Source of the DNA: Thermoguttaceae bacterium
Lineage (GTDB): Bacteria > Planctomycetota > Planctomycetia > Pirellulales > Thermoguttaceae
Assembly (NCBI GenBank): GCA_024653385.1
Contig: JANLFZ010000082.1
Coordinates: 1 to 16,382, forward strand
Direction: 5' to 3'
DNA length: 16,382 bases
The notes under the pieces are model-generated. The model was not told the origin of the DNA and made no database searches. It saw only the letters and a program-made list of their open reading frames with translations. Shown here piece after piece: positions 1 through 6,991 of this stretch. Both the position numbers and the translations under genes were made by a program. The first letter of the stretch is position 1, and the number at the start of each line of letters is the position of its first letter.

Positions 1-42
1 CCCAAGCGAGGGCCGTCAAGGTCGGCGCGGCCCTCGCTTGGG
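1..42. repeat. perfect 15-bp inverted repeat downstream of the RNase E/G gene
   Basis: Bases 1-15 and 28-42 are exact reverse complements (CCCAAGCGAGGGCCG and CGGCCCTCGCTTGGG) around a 12-nt loop. It lies about 70 bp past the stop codon of the minus-strand RNase E/G gene, so it could terminate that transcript; any T-tract on the minus strand would fall outside the window. The right arm continues into GCGTCGGG. From memory, AAGCGAGGG next to a CCCGACG block recurs between genes in Pirellula-type genomes, so it may be a dispersed palindromic repeat. That recollection is unverified. Confidence 0.7.
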
Positions 43-110
43 CGTCGGGTTGGTATTCGCGTGCTCGCCAGGGGTGTAATCTATCGGACTGGGGAGGAGT
101 ACTTCAAGGG

Positions 111-1712
111 CTAGGTGCGGGGAAAGCGAACCTCTCGGCCTTCCGCGTCGCGGCAGTCGATGACGAGGTGCTCTGGCGAAACGCCTTTAGCACCAACGAT
201 TTGCACCGTCTTCTTGGTTTCTTCCTCGATCCGCACGATGTCGCGGCGCTTGCGGTTGTTGAGCTGTTCGGCGACATCGTCGGCCACAGTAATGACAATT
301 TGAGCAACTTCGGGAACTTGGGCTGCGAGTATCAGACTGCGCATAACATCCAGGCACATGCTCTCGGCGGTCTTGACGACGCCAGTCCCTCGGCATGAAG
401 GGCAGTCGCGAAAGATGCTCTTCTTGAGGCTTGGACGCACCCTCTGTCGGGTCATCTCGATTAAGCCGAAAGGGCTGGTGCGGAGGATCTTGGTGCGTGC
501 CCGGTCCCTCTTGACGGCATCGCGCAGGGCCCGTTCCACCCCGCGGCGGTGTTTTTCCTTGCGCATGTCGATGAAGTCGTTGACGATGACGCCGCCCAGA
601 TCGCGGAGCCGAATCTGCCGAGCGATTTCCTTGGCGGCCAGGAGGTTCATCTGGTAGGCGGTTTCCTCGGCGTTGTCGTCGGCGCGGAAGTTGCCGCTGT
701 TGACGTCGATGGCCACGAGGGCCTCGGTCTGGTCGATGACGATCGACCCGCCCGACTTCAACGGCACCTGGCGCTGATGGATCTTGGCGATTTCGTCTTC
801 CAGGTGGTACTTGTGGAACAGGGGGTCCTTGCCCTCGTAAAGCTGAAGCCGGCTGACGTAGCGGGGCATGACCAGTTGGAGGAACTCGCGTGCCCGCTCG
901 TAGGCCGTCGGCTCGTCGATGTAGATCGCGTCCACGTCGCCGGTGAAGATGTCGCGGATCGTGCGGATGATCATGTCGCTTTCTTCGTAGATCACCGAGG
1001 GGGCCGGCTGTTTCTTGAGCCGGCGCACGATCACCTTCCACAGGCGCAGGAGGTAGGCGAGGTCGCGGGAGAGTTCTTTCTTGGTGCGATCCGATCCCGC
1101 CGTGCGGACGATGAAGCCGAGTCCCTTGGGCGGGTTGAGTTCGGTCATGATGTCGCGCAGGCGGCGGCGGGTTTCCTCGTCTTCGATCTTGCGGGAGATG
1201 CCGACGCGTCCCAGCGCGGGCATGAGGACCACGTAGCGCCCCGGGATGCTGATGTACGTGGACAGGGTAGGCCCCTTGGTGCCCATCCCCTCCTTGATGA
1301 CTTGGACGAGGATCTCGTCGCCGCGGCGCAGGATTTCCTGGATGGGGGGTTTGACGCGGGGGCGGTTGCCCGGTCGATGTCGCCGGCGGCGTTCCGGGCC
1401 GGCGTCGTCGTCCCGCCCGCGCCGCGACGCGCCGTTGGGCTCGATGGGGCGGTCGGGGTCGTATCCGCCCTGGCGGAAATACTGCGGTTCGACGTCGCTG
1501 ATGTGGAGGAATCCGTTGCGCCCGACGCCGAAATCGACGAAGGCCGCCTGGATGCTGGGCTCCAGGTTGACGACGACGCCTTTGTAGATGTTTCCGACGT
1601 AGCTGTCCTGGCCGGTGCGCTCGACGTAGAGTTCCTCGAGTACCCCGTCTTCAACGACGGCGATGCGGCACTCCTCGGGCTGCGAGACATTGATCAACAT
1701 TTCCTGCTTCAT
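111..1712 (-). CDS. rng: ribonuclease E/G (Rne/Rng family), 533 aa
   Basis: Endoribonuclease of the RNase E/G family, which cuts single-stranded RNA in mRNA decay and rRNA/tRNA processing. An S1 RNA-binding domain starts near residue 36 (NIYKG, then FVDFGVGRNGFLHISD). The DNase I-like catalytic core has AIDVNSG (D336) and VNDFIDM (D379), matching the two catalytic Mg-binding aspartates of the family. A Zn-link CPSC motif (C437, C440) follows, with RGTG. The length is close to RNase G, and there is no long C-terminal degradosome scaffold. The S1 domain carries an Arg/Asp-rich insertion at about residues 92-118, absent from E. coli RNase E. The ATG at 1712 has a GGAAGG about 7 nt upstream. It is the last gene of the minus-strand run, 57 nt after the DUF2344 gene, and is probably co-transcribed. 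Whether it should be called rne or rng is a matter of convention. Confidence 0.95.
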   Translation of the reverse strand: MKQEMLINVSQPEECRIAVVEDGVLEELYVERTGQDSYVGNIYKGVVVNLEPSIQAAFVDFGVGRNGFLHISDVEPQYFRQGGYDPDRPIEPNGASRRGRDDDAGPERRRRHRPGNRPRVKPPIQEILRRGDEILVQVIKEGMGTKGPTLSTYISIPGRYVVLMPALGRVGISRKIEDEETRRRLRDIMTELNPPKGLGFIVRTAGSDRTKKELSRDLAYLLRLWKVIVRRLKKQPAPSVIYEESDMIIRTIRDIFTGDVDAIYIDEPTAYERAREFLQLVMPRYVSRLQLYEGKDPLFHKYHLEDEIAKIHQRQVPLKSGGSIVIDQTEALVAIDVNSGNFRADDNAEETAYQMNLLAAKEIARQIRLRDLGGVIVNDFIDMRKEKHRRGVERALRDAVKRDRARTKILRTSPFGLIEMTRQRVRPSLKKSIFRDCPSCRGTGVVKTAESMCLDVMRSLILAAQVPEVAQIVITVADDVAEQLNNRKRRDIVRIEEETKKTVQIVGAKGVSPEHLVIDCRDAEGREVRFPRT

Positions 1713-1769
1713 GGAATCGCCTTCCCAAACGGCAAGGTCGGCGAGTGCGCGTTCGCGGCGAGCAGGCGC

Positions 1770-2399
1770 TCATGGCTGGACTTCCACGCGGGTCCGCAGA
1801 ATGCGGGCGCCTTGTTGTTCGAGGTCGCCCAAGCCGAGCGCGGCCAGCACGTCCCGCGGTCCCGCTCCCCCTTGGGGCCGCGCGGCCAGCCGCATGCGCA
1901 GCACGCGGCCGCCGAGGGCCAAGTCGAGGAGCGACTGCCGGAGATCGACCGGATCGCGACCGGGCGCCCGCGCGACAGGACAGGAAGGATCGGCCAGGAG
2001 CCGGTCGATCCGCCGGGCTGTCTCGGGGCAGCGTTCCGCGGGCAGGGCGACTTCGTAGGTGGCGCTGTGCCACTGCGCCTTGCGCGCGCCGGGCGGAAGG
2101 ACCTCGACGGACGTGAACTCGAGTCCCGGCCCCGCATGCGCGCGCAGCCGCGCCAACAGGCTCTCGGCATCGCACGGTTCGGCCAGTTCCAGCTCCATGA
2201 TTTCGTCCAGTCCTTCGATTCCGACGGCCAGCGCGGAAGGAAAGCTCATCCGCGGCTTGGGGTGGAACCCCTCGCTCATGGCCAGGGCCAGGCCGGCGCG
2301 TCGGAACAGCCGCTCCAGGGAGCGGACGAGGTCCCGGTGTCCGACCCAACGCAGGTCGCCCTGTTTGCGAAAGCGAATACGCACTCGTTGTCGAACCAT
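1770..2399 (-). CDS. radical SAM-linked DUF2344 protein (TIGR03936), 209 aa
   Basis: Matches the DUF2344/TIGR03936 family, which is found fused to or beside a TIGR03960-type radical SAM protein and often next to RNase E/G; its biochemical role is unknown. The N-terminal signature is clear: basic start VRIRFRKQGDLRWVGHRDL, then SEGFHPKPRMSFPSALAVGIE (residues about 43-62), followed by an acidic LELAEP strand and a variable C-terminal half. The radical SAM partner is not in this window, although linkage to the downstream RNase E/G gene is kept. The start at 2399 has only a weak G-rich upstream sequence, and a strong hairpin (2410-2439) separates it from ptsI. RNA modification or tRNA/rRNA processing is a guess from context only. 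Confidence 0.85.
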   Translation of the reverse strand: MVRQRVRIRFRKQGDLRWVGHRDLVRSLERLFRRAGLALAMSEGFHPKPRMSFPSALAVGIEGLDEIMELELAEPCDAESLLARLRAHAGPGLEFTSVEVLPPGARKAQWHSATYEVALPAERCPETARRIDRLLADPSCPVARAPGRDPVDLRQSLLDLALGGRVLRMRLAARPQGGAGPRDVLAALGLGDLEQQGARILRTRVEVQP

Positions 2400-2409
2400 C
2401 GGTTCGTTC

Positions 2410-2439
2410 GACCCCGCCCCTGCCGTGGGCGGCGGGGTC
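2410..2439. other. 9-bp stem-loop between ptsI and the DUF2344 gene
   Basis: GACCCCGCC (2410-2418) and GGCGGGGTC (2431-2439) are exact reverse complements with a 12-nt loop. It fills the 55-nt gap after the ptsI stop. No T-run follows on the minus strand, so it is not a standard intrinsic terminator. It could slow read-through, protect the 3' end of the ptsI message, or hold the DUF2344 start region in structure. Confidence 0.6.
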
Positions 2440-2454
2440 CGGAAAAACGGTGAT

Positions 2455-4188
2455 TCATGGCACCAAGTCGGGGACGCACTTCTTCAGTTCGCCCCGCAGA
2501 TAGCTTTTCACATCGCGGGCGGTCTCGAGGGTGAGGGCCCGTCGGGCGACCGCCTCGCATTGTTCGATCGTGACGCTGCGGCAAATCTTCTTGATCTCGG
2601 GGATCGCGCTGGGCGGCACGCTGAGCTGCCGCAGCCCCAGGCCCAACAAGAGCATCGTGTACGTGGGACTTGCGCTCATCTGGCCGCAGAGGTTCGTGGG
2701 CACGGACTTCCGCCGCGCCGCCTCGATGGTCATCTGGATGAGCTTGAGGATCGCCGGGTCCGACGCGTTGTACAGCCCGACCACGTCCTTGTTGCTGCGA
2801 TCGACCGCCAGCGTGTACTGGATCAAGTCGTTCGTGCCGATGCTCAGGAAATCGACCTCGTCGACGAACAGGTCGATCAGGATCACGGCGGAGGGCACCT
2901 CGACCATCATGCCGACCGGCAGATTGCGGTTGAACGGCACGTGGTGCTCTTCGAGGTCCTCCATGACGTCGGCGAGGATCATCTTGGCGTGGCGGAGTTC
3001 GAGGATCGTCGAGATCAAGGGGAACATCACCCGCACATCGCCCAACGCGCTGGCCCGAAGGATCGCGCGCAACTGCCGCCGAAACATCGGCACGTGCCGA
3101 AGCGAAAGCCGAATGCTGCGCAGGCCGAGAAAGGGATTGCGTTCGTCTTCGGGGTCCGGCAGGTGGGGCACCTTGTCGGCGCCGAGGTCGAACGTGCGGA
3201 TGGTCACGGGCTTGCCGCCCATCGATTGCACGACCTTCGAGTACGCTCGAAAGTGGTCCTCCTCGTCCGGCTCGCGCTGCGCCCCGAGGTAGAGGAACTC
3301 GGTGCGGTACAGGCCGATGCCGTCGGCCCCGCGGTCGGCGCAGTGCTGCACTTCGTCGGGAAACTCGATGTTGCCGAAAAGTTCCACGCGCGTGCCGCAG
3401 GCGGTGACGGCAGGCAGGTCGCGAAGGGTTTCGAGCCGCGCCGCCCGAAAGCGGCGGGCTGCCGCCTCGCGCTCGAACCGGGTTCGCGTCTCGTCATCCG
3501 GATCCAGGACGACGATTCCCTCGTGGCCGTCGACGATCACCTTCGTCCCGCTGGTGATTTCCTGCAAAAACGGCCCCGTGCCGACGACCGCGGGAATCTC
3601 CAGGGCCCCGGCAATAATCGCCGTGTGGCTCCCCGGCCCGCCCACCTCGGTCACGAATCCCTTGACGTAGTTCGGATCGAGATTGGCCGCGTCGCTGGGC
3701 GCGAGATTGTGGGCCAACAGCACCACCGGGGTCCGCAGGTTCGACAGATCCTCCCGGGGCCGGCCCAACAGGTTCCGCAAGAGCCGCTTCTCGATGTCGA
3801 ACAGGTCGGCCAGATTGCGGCTGCGGACTTTCTGGAGCAGTTCGGCGTACCGGCGCACCACGCGGCTGACCGCGTACTCGGGGGAGTAGTTCTTCTGCCG
3901 GACAAGTTCCTCGAGGTCGTTGCGCAGACCCGAATCCTGAAGGATCTGAAGGTGGGCCTCGAAGATCGCTCCGTACTTGGCCCCCAATTCCCGGCTGACC
4001 GCGTCGCGATTTCGGGCCAGTTCCTCGCCCACGTCGGCCAAGGCCTTATGGAGGCGGTCCAACTCCTGCTGCACGGCGTCCCGCGTGACCAGGCGACGAG
4101 GGATGCTGAACCCCTCGATGTCGAGCACGAGGGCTTCCCCGATGGCCAGGCCAGGCGAAACCGCGATCCCTTGGAGTTTCCGCATCAT
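2455..4188 (-). CDS. ptsI: PTS Enzyme I (phosphoenolpyruvate-protein phosphotransferase), 577 aa
   Basis: Transfers phosphate from PEP to HPr in the cytoplasm. Domains in order: N-terminal PEP-utiliser/HPr-binding helical region (residues about 6-130), mobile phosphohistidine domain (about 155-230) with the active His at H188 in GGPGSHTAI, and the PEP-binding TIM barrel (about 255-550). In the barrel are YRTEF (R295), RTFDLGADK (R331), MMVEVPSA (E430), GTNDL (N453, D454) and the acid-base Cys in LCGQM (C501). The length equals ordinary Enzyme I and there is no N-terminal GAF domain as in PtsP. The loop before H188 reads GGPGSHTAI rather than the usual GGRTSHTAI. It starts 9 nt after the ptsH stop, in the same transcript. 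ATG codons at 4188 and 4185 are both possible; TAGG just upstream is a weak ribosome site for either. Confidence 0.97.
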   Translation of the reverse strand: MMRKLQGIAVSPGLAIGEALVLDIEGFSIPRRLVTRDAVQQELDRLHKALADVGEELARNRDAVSRELGAKYGAIFEAHLQILQDSGLRNDLEELVRQKNYSPEYAVSRVVRRYAELLQKVRSRNLADLFDIEKRLLRNLLGRPREDLSNLRTPVVLLAHNLAPSDAANLDPNYVKGFVTEVGGPGSHTAIIAGALEIPAVVGTGPFLQEITSGTKVIVDGHEGIVVLDPDDETRTRFEREAAARRFRAARLETLRDLPAVTACGTRVELFGNIEFPDEVQHCADRGADGIGLYRTEFLYLGAQREPDEEDHFRAYSKVVQSMGGKPVTIRTFDLGADKVPHLPDPEDERNPFLGLRSIRLSLRHVPMFRRQLRAILRASALGDVRVMFPLISTILELRHAKMILADVMEDLEEHHVPFNRNLPVGMMVEVPSAVILIDLFVDEVDFLSIGTNDLIQYTLAVDRSNKDVVGLYNASDPAILKLIQMTIEAARRKSVPTNLCGQMSASPTYTMLLLGLGLRQLSVPPSAIPEIKKICRSVTIEQCEAVARRALTLETARDVKSYLRGELKKCVPDLVP

Positions 4189-4197
4189 CCTATGCGA

Positions 4198-4494
4198 TCA
4201 GCTTGGGCCGTCCGTCTCGTCTTCGTGGAACTTGTTGGCGAACAGCCTGGCCAGCGCGTCCACGGCCGCTTCGGCATCCTCCCCCGTGGCTTCCAGAAGG
4301 ACCTCCTCTCCCTTGCGGCCTCCGAGCGAGAGCATTTCCAGCACGCTCTTGGCATTGGCGCGCTGGTTATCCTTGATTACCTCGACCTTCGCCCGAAACT
4401 GGTTGGCCAGCTTCGCCACCAGCGAAATGGGACGGATGTGCATCCCCGCGTGGTTGGTGATGGTCACCGTTCGGCTCGCCTTGGCATCGTCCAT
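4198..4494 (-). CDS. ptsH: HPr phosphocarrier protein, 98 aa
   Basis: Carries phosphate from Enzyme I to EIIA proteins. The active-site histidine lies in NHAGMHIRP (H19 with this start), and the regulatory-serine region reads NAKSVLEMLSLGG, with the Ser at the place of HPr Ser46, the target of HPr kinase in other bacteria. No hprK is seen here. The ATG at 4494 is chosen: it gives about 18 residues before the active His, close to family norms, and has GAGG just upstream. The open frame continues to a TTG at 4530, but that would add an Arg/Pro-rich leader and put the 4502-4520 hairpin inside the gene. It lies 43 nt after ptsN and 9 nt before ptsI. The C-terminal FHEDETDGPS tail is slightly longer than usual. 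Confidence 0.93.
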   Translation of the reverse strand: MDDAKASRTVTITNHAGMHIRPISLVAKLANQFRAKVEVIKDNQRANAKSVLEMLSLGGRKGEEVLLEATGEDAEAAVDALARLFANKFHEDETDGPS

Positions 4495-4501
4495 AGTCCT
4501 C

Positions 4502-4520
4502 GCCGGCCGTCGCGGCCGGC
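4502..4520. other. 8-bp GC stem-loop just upstream of ptsH
   Basis: GCCGGCCG (4502-4509) and CGGCCGGC (4513-4520) form a perfect stem closed by a 3-nt loop. It ends about 7 nt from the ptsH ATG on the minus strand, between ptsN and ptsH, so it may limit ribosome access to ptsH or mark an RNA processing or stability point inside the operon. There is no T-run. Confidence 0.55.
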
Positions 4521-4537
4521 CTCGCTCCAAGGCAGCA

Positions 4538-5014
4538 TCACACGCCGAACTGGTTGTTGTCGGCCTCTTCCAGCAACTGCCGGATCTCTTCGGGCGACTT
4601 CGCCTGCTTGAGGAAGCGGCAGAAGGTGTCGTTCCGGAGTTGCCGGGAGATGTTCTCCAGGGCCCGGAGGTGGTCCCCCGGCCGGTCCTGAGGAGAAACC
4701 AAGAGGAAGAACAGGTGGACCTTCTCGCCGTCCAGGGCGTCGAAATCGACCCCTTCGGTGCTCACGGCGACCGTCCCGACCAACTGATCGACGCTGGGGT
4801 GCTTGGTGTGAGGCACCGCAACGCCGCGGCCGATGCCGGTGCTGCCCAGTTCCTCCCGGTTCAAGATCGCCCGGACGATACTCTCGAACTCGTTGGCCGG
4901 GATCTTGCCTGCATCGAGCAGACCCTGGACCATCTCCCGAATCACTTCCTCCTTCCCGTCAGCGCGCAGGTCCGCGTTGATAGCCCCAGGACTAATAAAG
5001 TCCGCGAACTTCAT
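4538..5014 (-). CDS. ptsN: PTS EIIA domain protein, nitrogen/fructose type (PtsN-like), 158 aa
   Basis: PTS_EIIA type-2 domain that accepts phosphate from HPr; PtsN proteins are regulatory rather than transport components. The phosphorylated His is in GVAVPHTKHP (H69 with this start), the second conserved His is in GDHLRALENISRQL, and the N-terminal ISPGAINADL matches the PtsN start pattern. The length is close to E. coli PtsN (163 aa). The ATG at 5014 is chosen because GAGGAG lies about 10 nt upstream; the frame runs on to a GTG at 5071, which would add a poor Ala/Arg/Thr leader. It follows hpf by 85 nt, the same order as hpf-ptsN in Proteobacteria. With ptsH and ptsI next, it completes a PEP-EI-HPr-EIIA chain. 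No EIIB or EIIC is present, so a signalling role is inferred. Confidence 0.92.
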   Translation of the reverse strand: MKFADFISPGAINADLRADGKEEVIREMVQGLLDAGKIPANEFESIVRAILNREELGSTGIGRGVAVPHTKHPSVDQLVGTVAVSTEGVDFDALDGEKVHLFFLLVSPQDRPGDHLRALENISRQLRNDTFCRFLKQAKSPEEIRQLLEEADNNQFGV

Positions 5015-5099
5015 GTACGGAGTTCTCCTCGTCGCCTTCGGGGCAGTAGCCGCGACGTCCCTCCGTGGCACGGCCGCAACCGCCGAGAAGCCACCTGGT

Positions 5100-5453
5100 T
5101 CAACTCGTCACGGGGCCCAGATCCCCCGAGATTTCGGGGCTCTTGATCCCCGAGCTGCGGTGGTGGTCCTGAACCCGCTGCTTGTACTTCCGGAGCTGTT
5201 GCTCGACCTTGTGCATCACCTGGTCGACCGATCCGAGGAGGTCGGCCGATTGGTAGCGCGCGACAAAGTCGTGCCGGTGTTCGGCCGACACCTTCAACTC
5301 GACGATGGGCTCGTCACGACGTTCCAAATCGATCATCACCTCGATGTCGGTCAGCCGCTCGAACAGTCGAGGCAGCTTCTCCACCTTGGCCGTGATCTTC
5401 GATTGCGTCTCGTCGCCCACCGTGCCGTGCCGGGTCGAAATCCTGATCTGCAC
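5100..5453 (-). CDS. hpf: ribosome hibernation-promoting factor, short HPF/RaiA family, 117 aa
   Basis: Binds the 30S subunit at the decoding region and silences ribosomes in stress or stationary phase. It begins MQIRISTRHG and has the beta-alpha-beta-beta-beta-alpha pattern of the family: helix about 14-33, strands about 36-58, and a final helix with DLLGSVDQVMHKVEQQLRKYKQR (residues about 71-93). The length is that of short HPF/RaiA, with no long-HPF dimerisation domain. The C-terminal 25 residues look disordered; their coding DNA holds a CCCCGA/TCGGGG hairpin at 5124-5139. The start is GTG at 5453, supported by AAGGAG 8 nt upstream, one of the best ribosome sites in the window. It is the first gene after the promoter at 5514-5542 and is followed by ptsN. 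Confidence 0.93.
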   Translation of the reverse strand: MQIRISTRHGTVGDETQSKITAKVEKLPRLFERLTDIEVMIDLERRDEPIVELKVSAEHRHDFVARYQSADLLGSVDQVMHKVEQQLRKYKQRVQDHHRSSGIKSPEISGDLGPVTS

Positions 5454-5513
5454 CGAGTCAGCTCCTTGTCTGAATCTCCATCATCCGCTGTCTTGGCGAC
5501 AGGGAAGTCGAAT

Positions 5514-5542
5514 ATTGTAACGAAGCCCGAACCACTCGACAA
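5514..5542 (-). promoter_or_regulatory. sigma-70-like promoter of the hpf-pts operon
   Basis: Read on the minus strand: TTGTCG (5537-5542), 17-nt spacer, TACAAT (5514-5519). The -10 matches consensus at 5 of 6 positions and the -35 at 4 of 6. A start near 5507 would give a leader of about 54 nt before the hpf GTG. The rest of the 5454-5695 gap has no gene; it holds only short inverted repeats such as ACCAC/GTGGT at 5647-5662, which may form the 3' end of the UVR gene transcript. Confidence 0.65.
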
Positions 5543-5695
5543 ACGGAACGGGCAAAGCAGATTCGCCGTCGGACTGCTCCTTCCAACTCTAGCTCACCAC
5601 GCGAACCGCCCTATCCAATAACACGCCTTTGAAGGGGGCCGCCACAACCACTAGGAGGTGGTCCCTAGGGGGCCACTGCCAAACCCCCGTGGCAC

Positions 5696-6445
5696 CTATG
5701 CCTCCCCCGTTTGTCGCTTGGCGATCTCGTCGCGAATTCGGGCAGCCAGCTCATACTCCTCGGCGGCCACTGCCTCCTCCAGTTGTTCGGCCAAGGTCTT
5801 GGGTACCCGAAACTGCTTGCGAATCCACTCCTGCAATTGCGTCAATTGTTGGACCAAAGGGTCTTCGTCAAACCGATCCTCGGCGTCCATCACACTGTAT
5901 GCCCGCCGGATCTGGCCCAGGCCGTGAGTAATCTCCTCGATGGCTCCTTCAGGCCCCCCCCGCTCCAACTCCGCCAGCGCGGCCGCCTGGGTTCGGTGAA
6001 AAAGCACGAAAGGCCGGTATTGCTCATGAGACACCGTCCACTCCTGATTGGGGGAGTGTTCCGCAACGAAGTCCATCAAATCCAGCGTGTGGTCTGCGTC
6101 TTCCACCGCGCGGTCGAACTGACGCAGCGCAAGCCAGCATATCCGTCGATGGTAATACTGGAGGAACTCCCGATCCAGCTCATCGCATTGCTCGGGCGTT
6201 AGCACGGCCGTACTGCCAAGATCAGCCGTTTCCTGCCGCACGAAATCCAGATACGTGTCGGCGCCGCCGGGCCGCTCGCCATCGGGACGGTTCTCGGTCT
6301 CCATCTGAAGGATACCCATCTCAACGCGCATCTGGAGCACTTCGCGCCCATCCTTGGCGCGGACGATCCGAGCGGAGATGACCCCAGGCTGGAAAGGCCA
6401 CTGCCGGAGGATCTCGTCGATGTCTCGACCCTTCTTCTTCGCCAT
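5696..6445 (-). CDS. UVR-motif (UvrB/UvrC motif) protein of unknown function, 249 aa
   Basis: Only the C-terminal end is recognisable. LAEQLEEAVAAEEYELAARI (residues about 218-237), followed by RDEIAKR, is a UVR motif, the short helical hairpin that mediates protein contacts in UvrB, UvrC, McsA and ClpC-type proteins. The first 60 residues (DEILRQWPFQPG, then ARIVRAKDGREVLQMRVEMGILQMETENRPDG split over two strands) look like a conserved planctomycete domain without a known name. The middle is helical and TPR-like (YYHRRICWLALRQFDRAVED). No zinc-binding Cys pairs are present, unlike McsA. The ATG at 6445 with GGTGG about 9 nt upstream is preferred; an in-frame GTG lies at 6457. It sits between arfB and hpf on the same strand. 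A chaperone or protease-adaptor role is speculative. Confidence 0.8.
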   Translation of the reverse strand: MAKKKGRDIDEILRQWPFQPGVISARIVRAKDGREVLQMRVEMGILQMETENRPDGERPGGADTYLDFVRQETADLGSTAVLTPEQCDELDREFLQYYHRRICWLALRQFDRAVEDADHTLDLMDFVAEHSPNQEWTVSHEQYRPFVLFHRTQAAALAELERGGPEGAIEEITHGLGQIRRAYSVMDAEDRFDEDPLVQQLTQLQEWIRKQFRVPKTLAEQLEEAVAAEEYELAARIRDEIAKRQTGEA

Positions 6446-6510
6446 TGTGAGAACCACCCATTAGAAGGTGTTGGAACGCACGCTCCACCCTAATTCTAGT
6501 GTCTACAGGC

Positions 6511-6533
6511 CCCAGGTGGCTATCGGTCCTGGG
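6511..6533 (-). other. stem-loop directly after the arfB stop codon
   Basis: On the minus strand CCCAGG follows the arfB TAG at once and pairs with CCTGGG after an 11-nt loop (arms 6528-6533 and 6511-6516). No T-run follows, so termination is weak at best; it may act as a 3'-end stabiliser between arfB and the UVR gene 88 nt downstream. Confidence 0.4.
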
Positions 6534-6986
6534 CTACAGATCGTCGTTCCCCGCACGGCGGCCGCGTTTTCGTTGGGAAAGGCGGTGTTTCTGTTCCAGG
6601 CGGCGCCGAATGGACGCCCGAGTTGGACGCGTGCGACGACGCGACTTGACCGGTTGGGCCGCCTCTTGAATCATTTTCCGCAGCTTATCCAGACAATCGG
6701 CCAAGTTTCGAGGCGCGTCACGGTATCGCTGACTGGTTACCAAGAGGTCGCCCTCGGCCGAGAGTCGCCTGCGGTGCTTGGCGAGTAAGCGGGCACGAAC
6801 GGTCTCGGGCAACGTGGCGCTCGATCGAACCGCCCACCGCAGCACTGCCTTGGTGCACACCTTGTTGACGTTCTGTCCGCCAGGCCCCGAGCTGCGGACG
6901 AACGTGACGGAAAACTCGGTCCTGGGAATGCGCAGCGTCGGTGTGACGATGAGGAAGCCAGACCGGCCGGAGGATGAACCTGCCAT
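6534..6986 (-). CDS. arfB: peptidyl-tRNA hydrolase ArfB (YaeJ-type ribosome rescue factor), 150 aa
   Basis: Releases stalled peptides from ribosomes that have run off a broken mRNA. It has the class I release-factor GGQ motif in SSGPGGQNVNKV (G36, G37, Q38). It also has the Arg/Lys-rich C-terminal tail of ArfB/ICT1 (residues about 115-144, with RRRTRPTRASIRRRL), which enters the empty mRNA channel. The size and lack of a codon-recognition domain exclude RF1/RF2. The ATG at 6986 begins 5 nt after the epimerase stop codon, so the two are translated from one message; AAGGG lies just before it. The first 12 residues are Ser/Gly-rich and poorly conserved in type. Confidence 0.93.
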   Translation of the reverse strand: MAGSSSGRSGFLIVTPTLRIPRTEFSVTFVRSSGPGGQNVNKVCTKAVLRWAVRSSATLPETVRARLLAKHRRRLSAEGDLLVTSQRYRDAPRNLADCLDKLRKMIQEAAQPVKSRRRTRPTRASIRRRLEQKHRLSQRKRGRRAGNDDL

Positions 6987-6991
6987 CGCCC

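Noticed and set aside
549..2453. Long open frame on the plus strand opposite RNase E/G and DUF2344
   Set aside because: It is antisense to two clearly recognised genes; the translation is Asp/Val/Arg-rich without motifs, as expected opposite GC-rich coding DNA.
2059..4611. 850-codon open frame on the plus strand opposite ptsI and ptsH
   Set aside because: It lies antisense to genes with all catalytic residues in place and has no domain or ribosome site.
5015..5071. Longer ptsN from a GTG at 5071
   Set aside because: The ATG at 5014 has a good GAGGAG and gives the usual PtsN length; the extension is low complexity.
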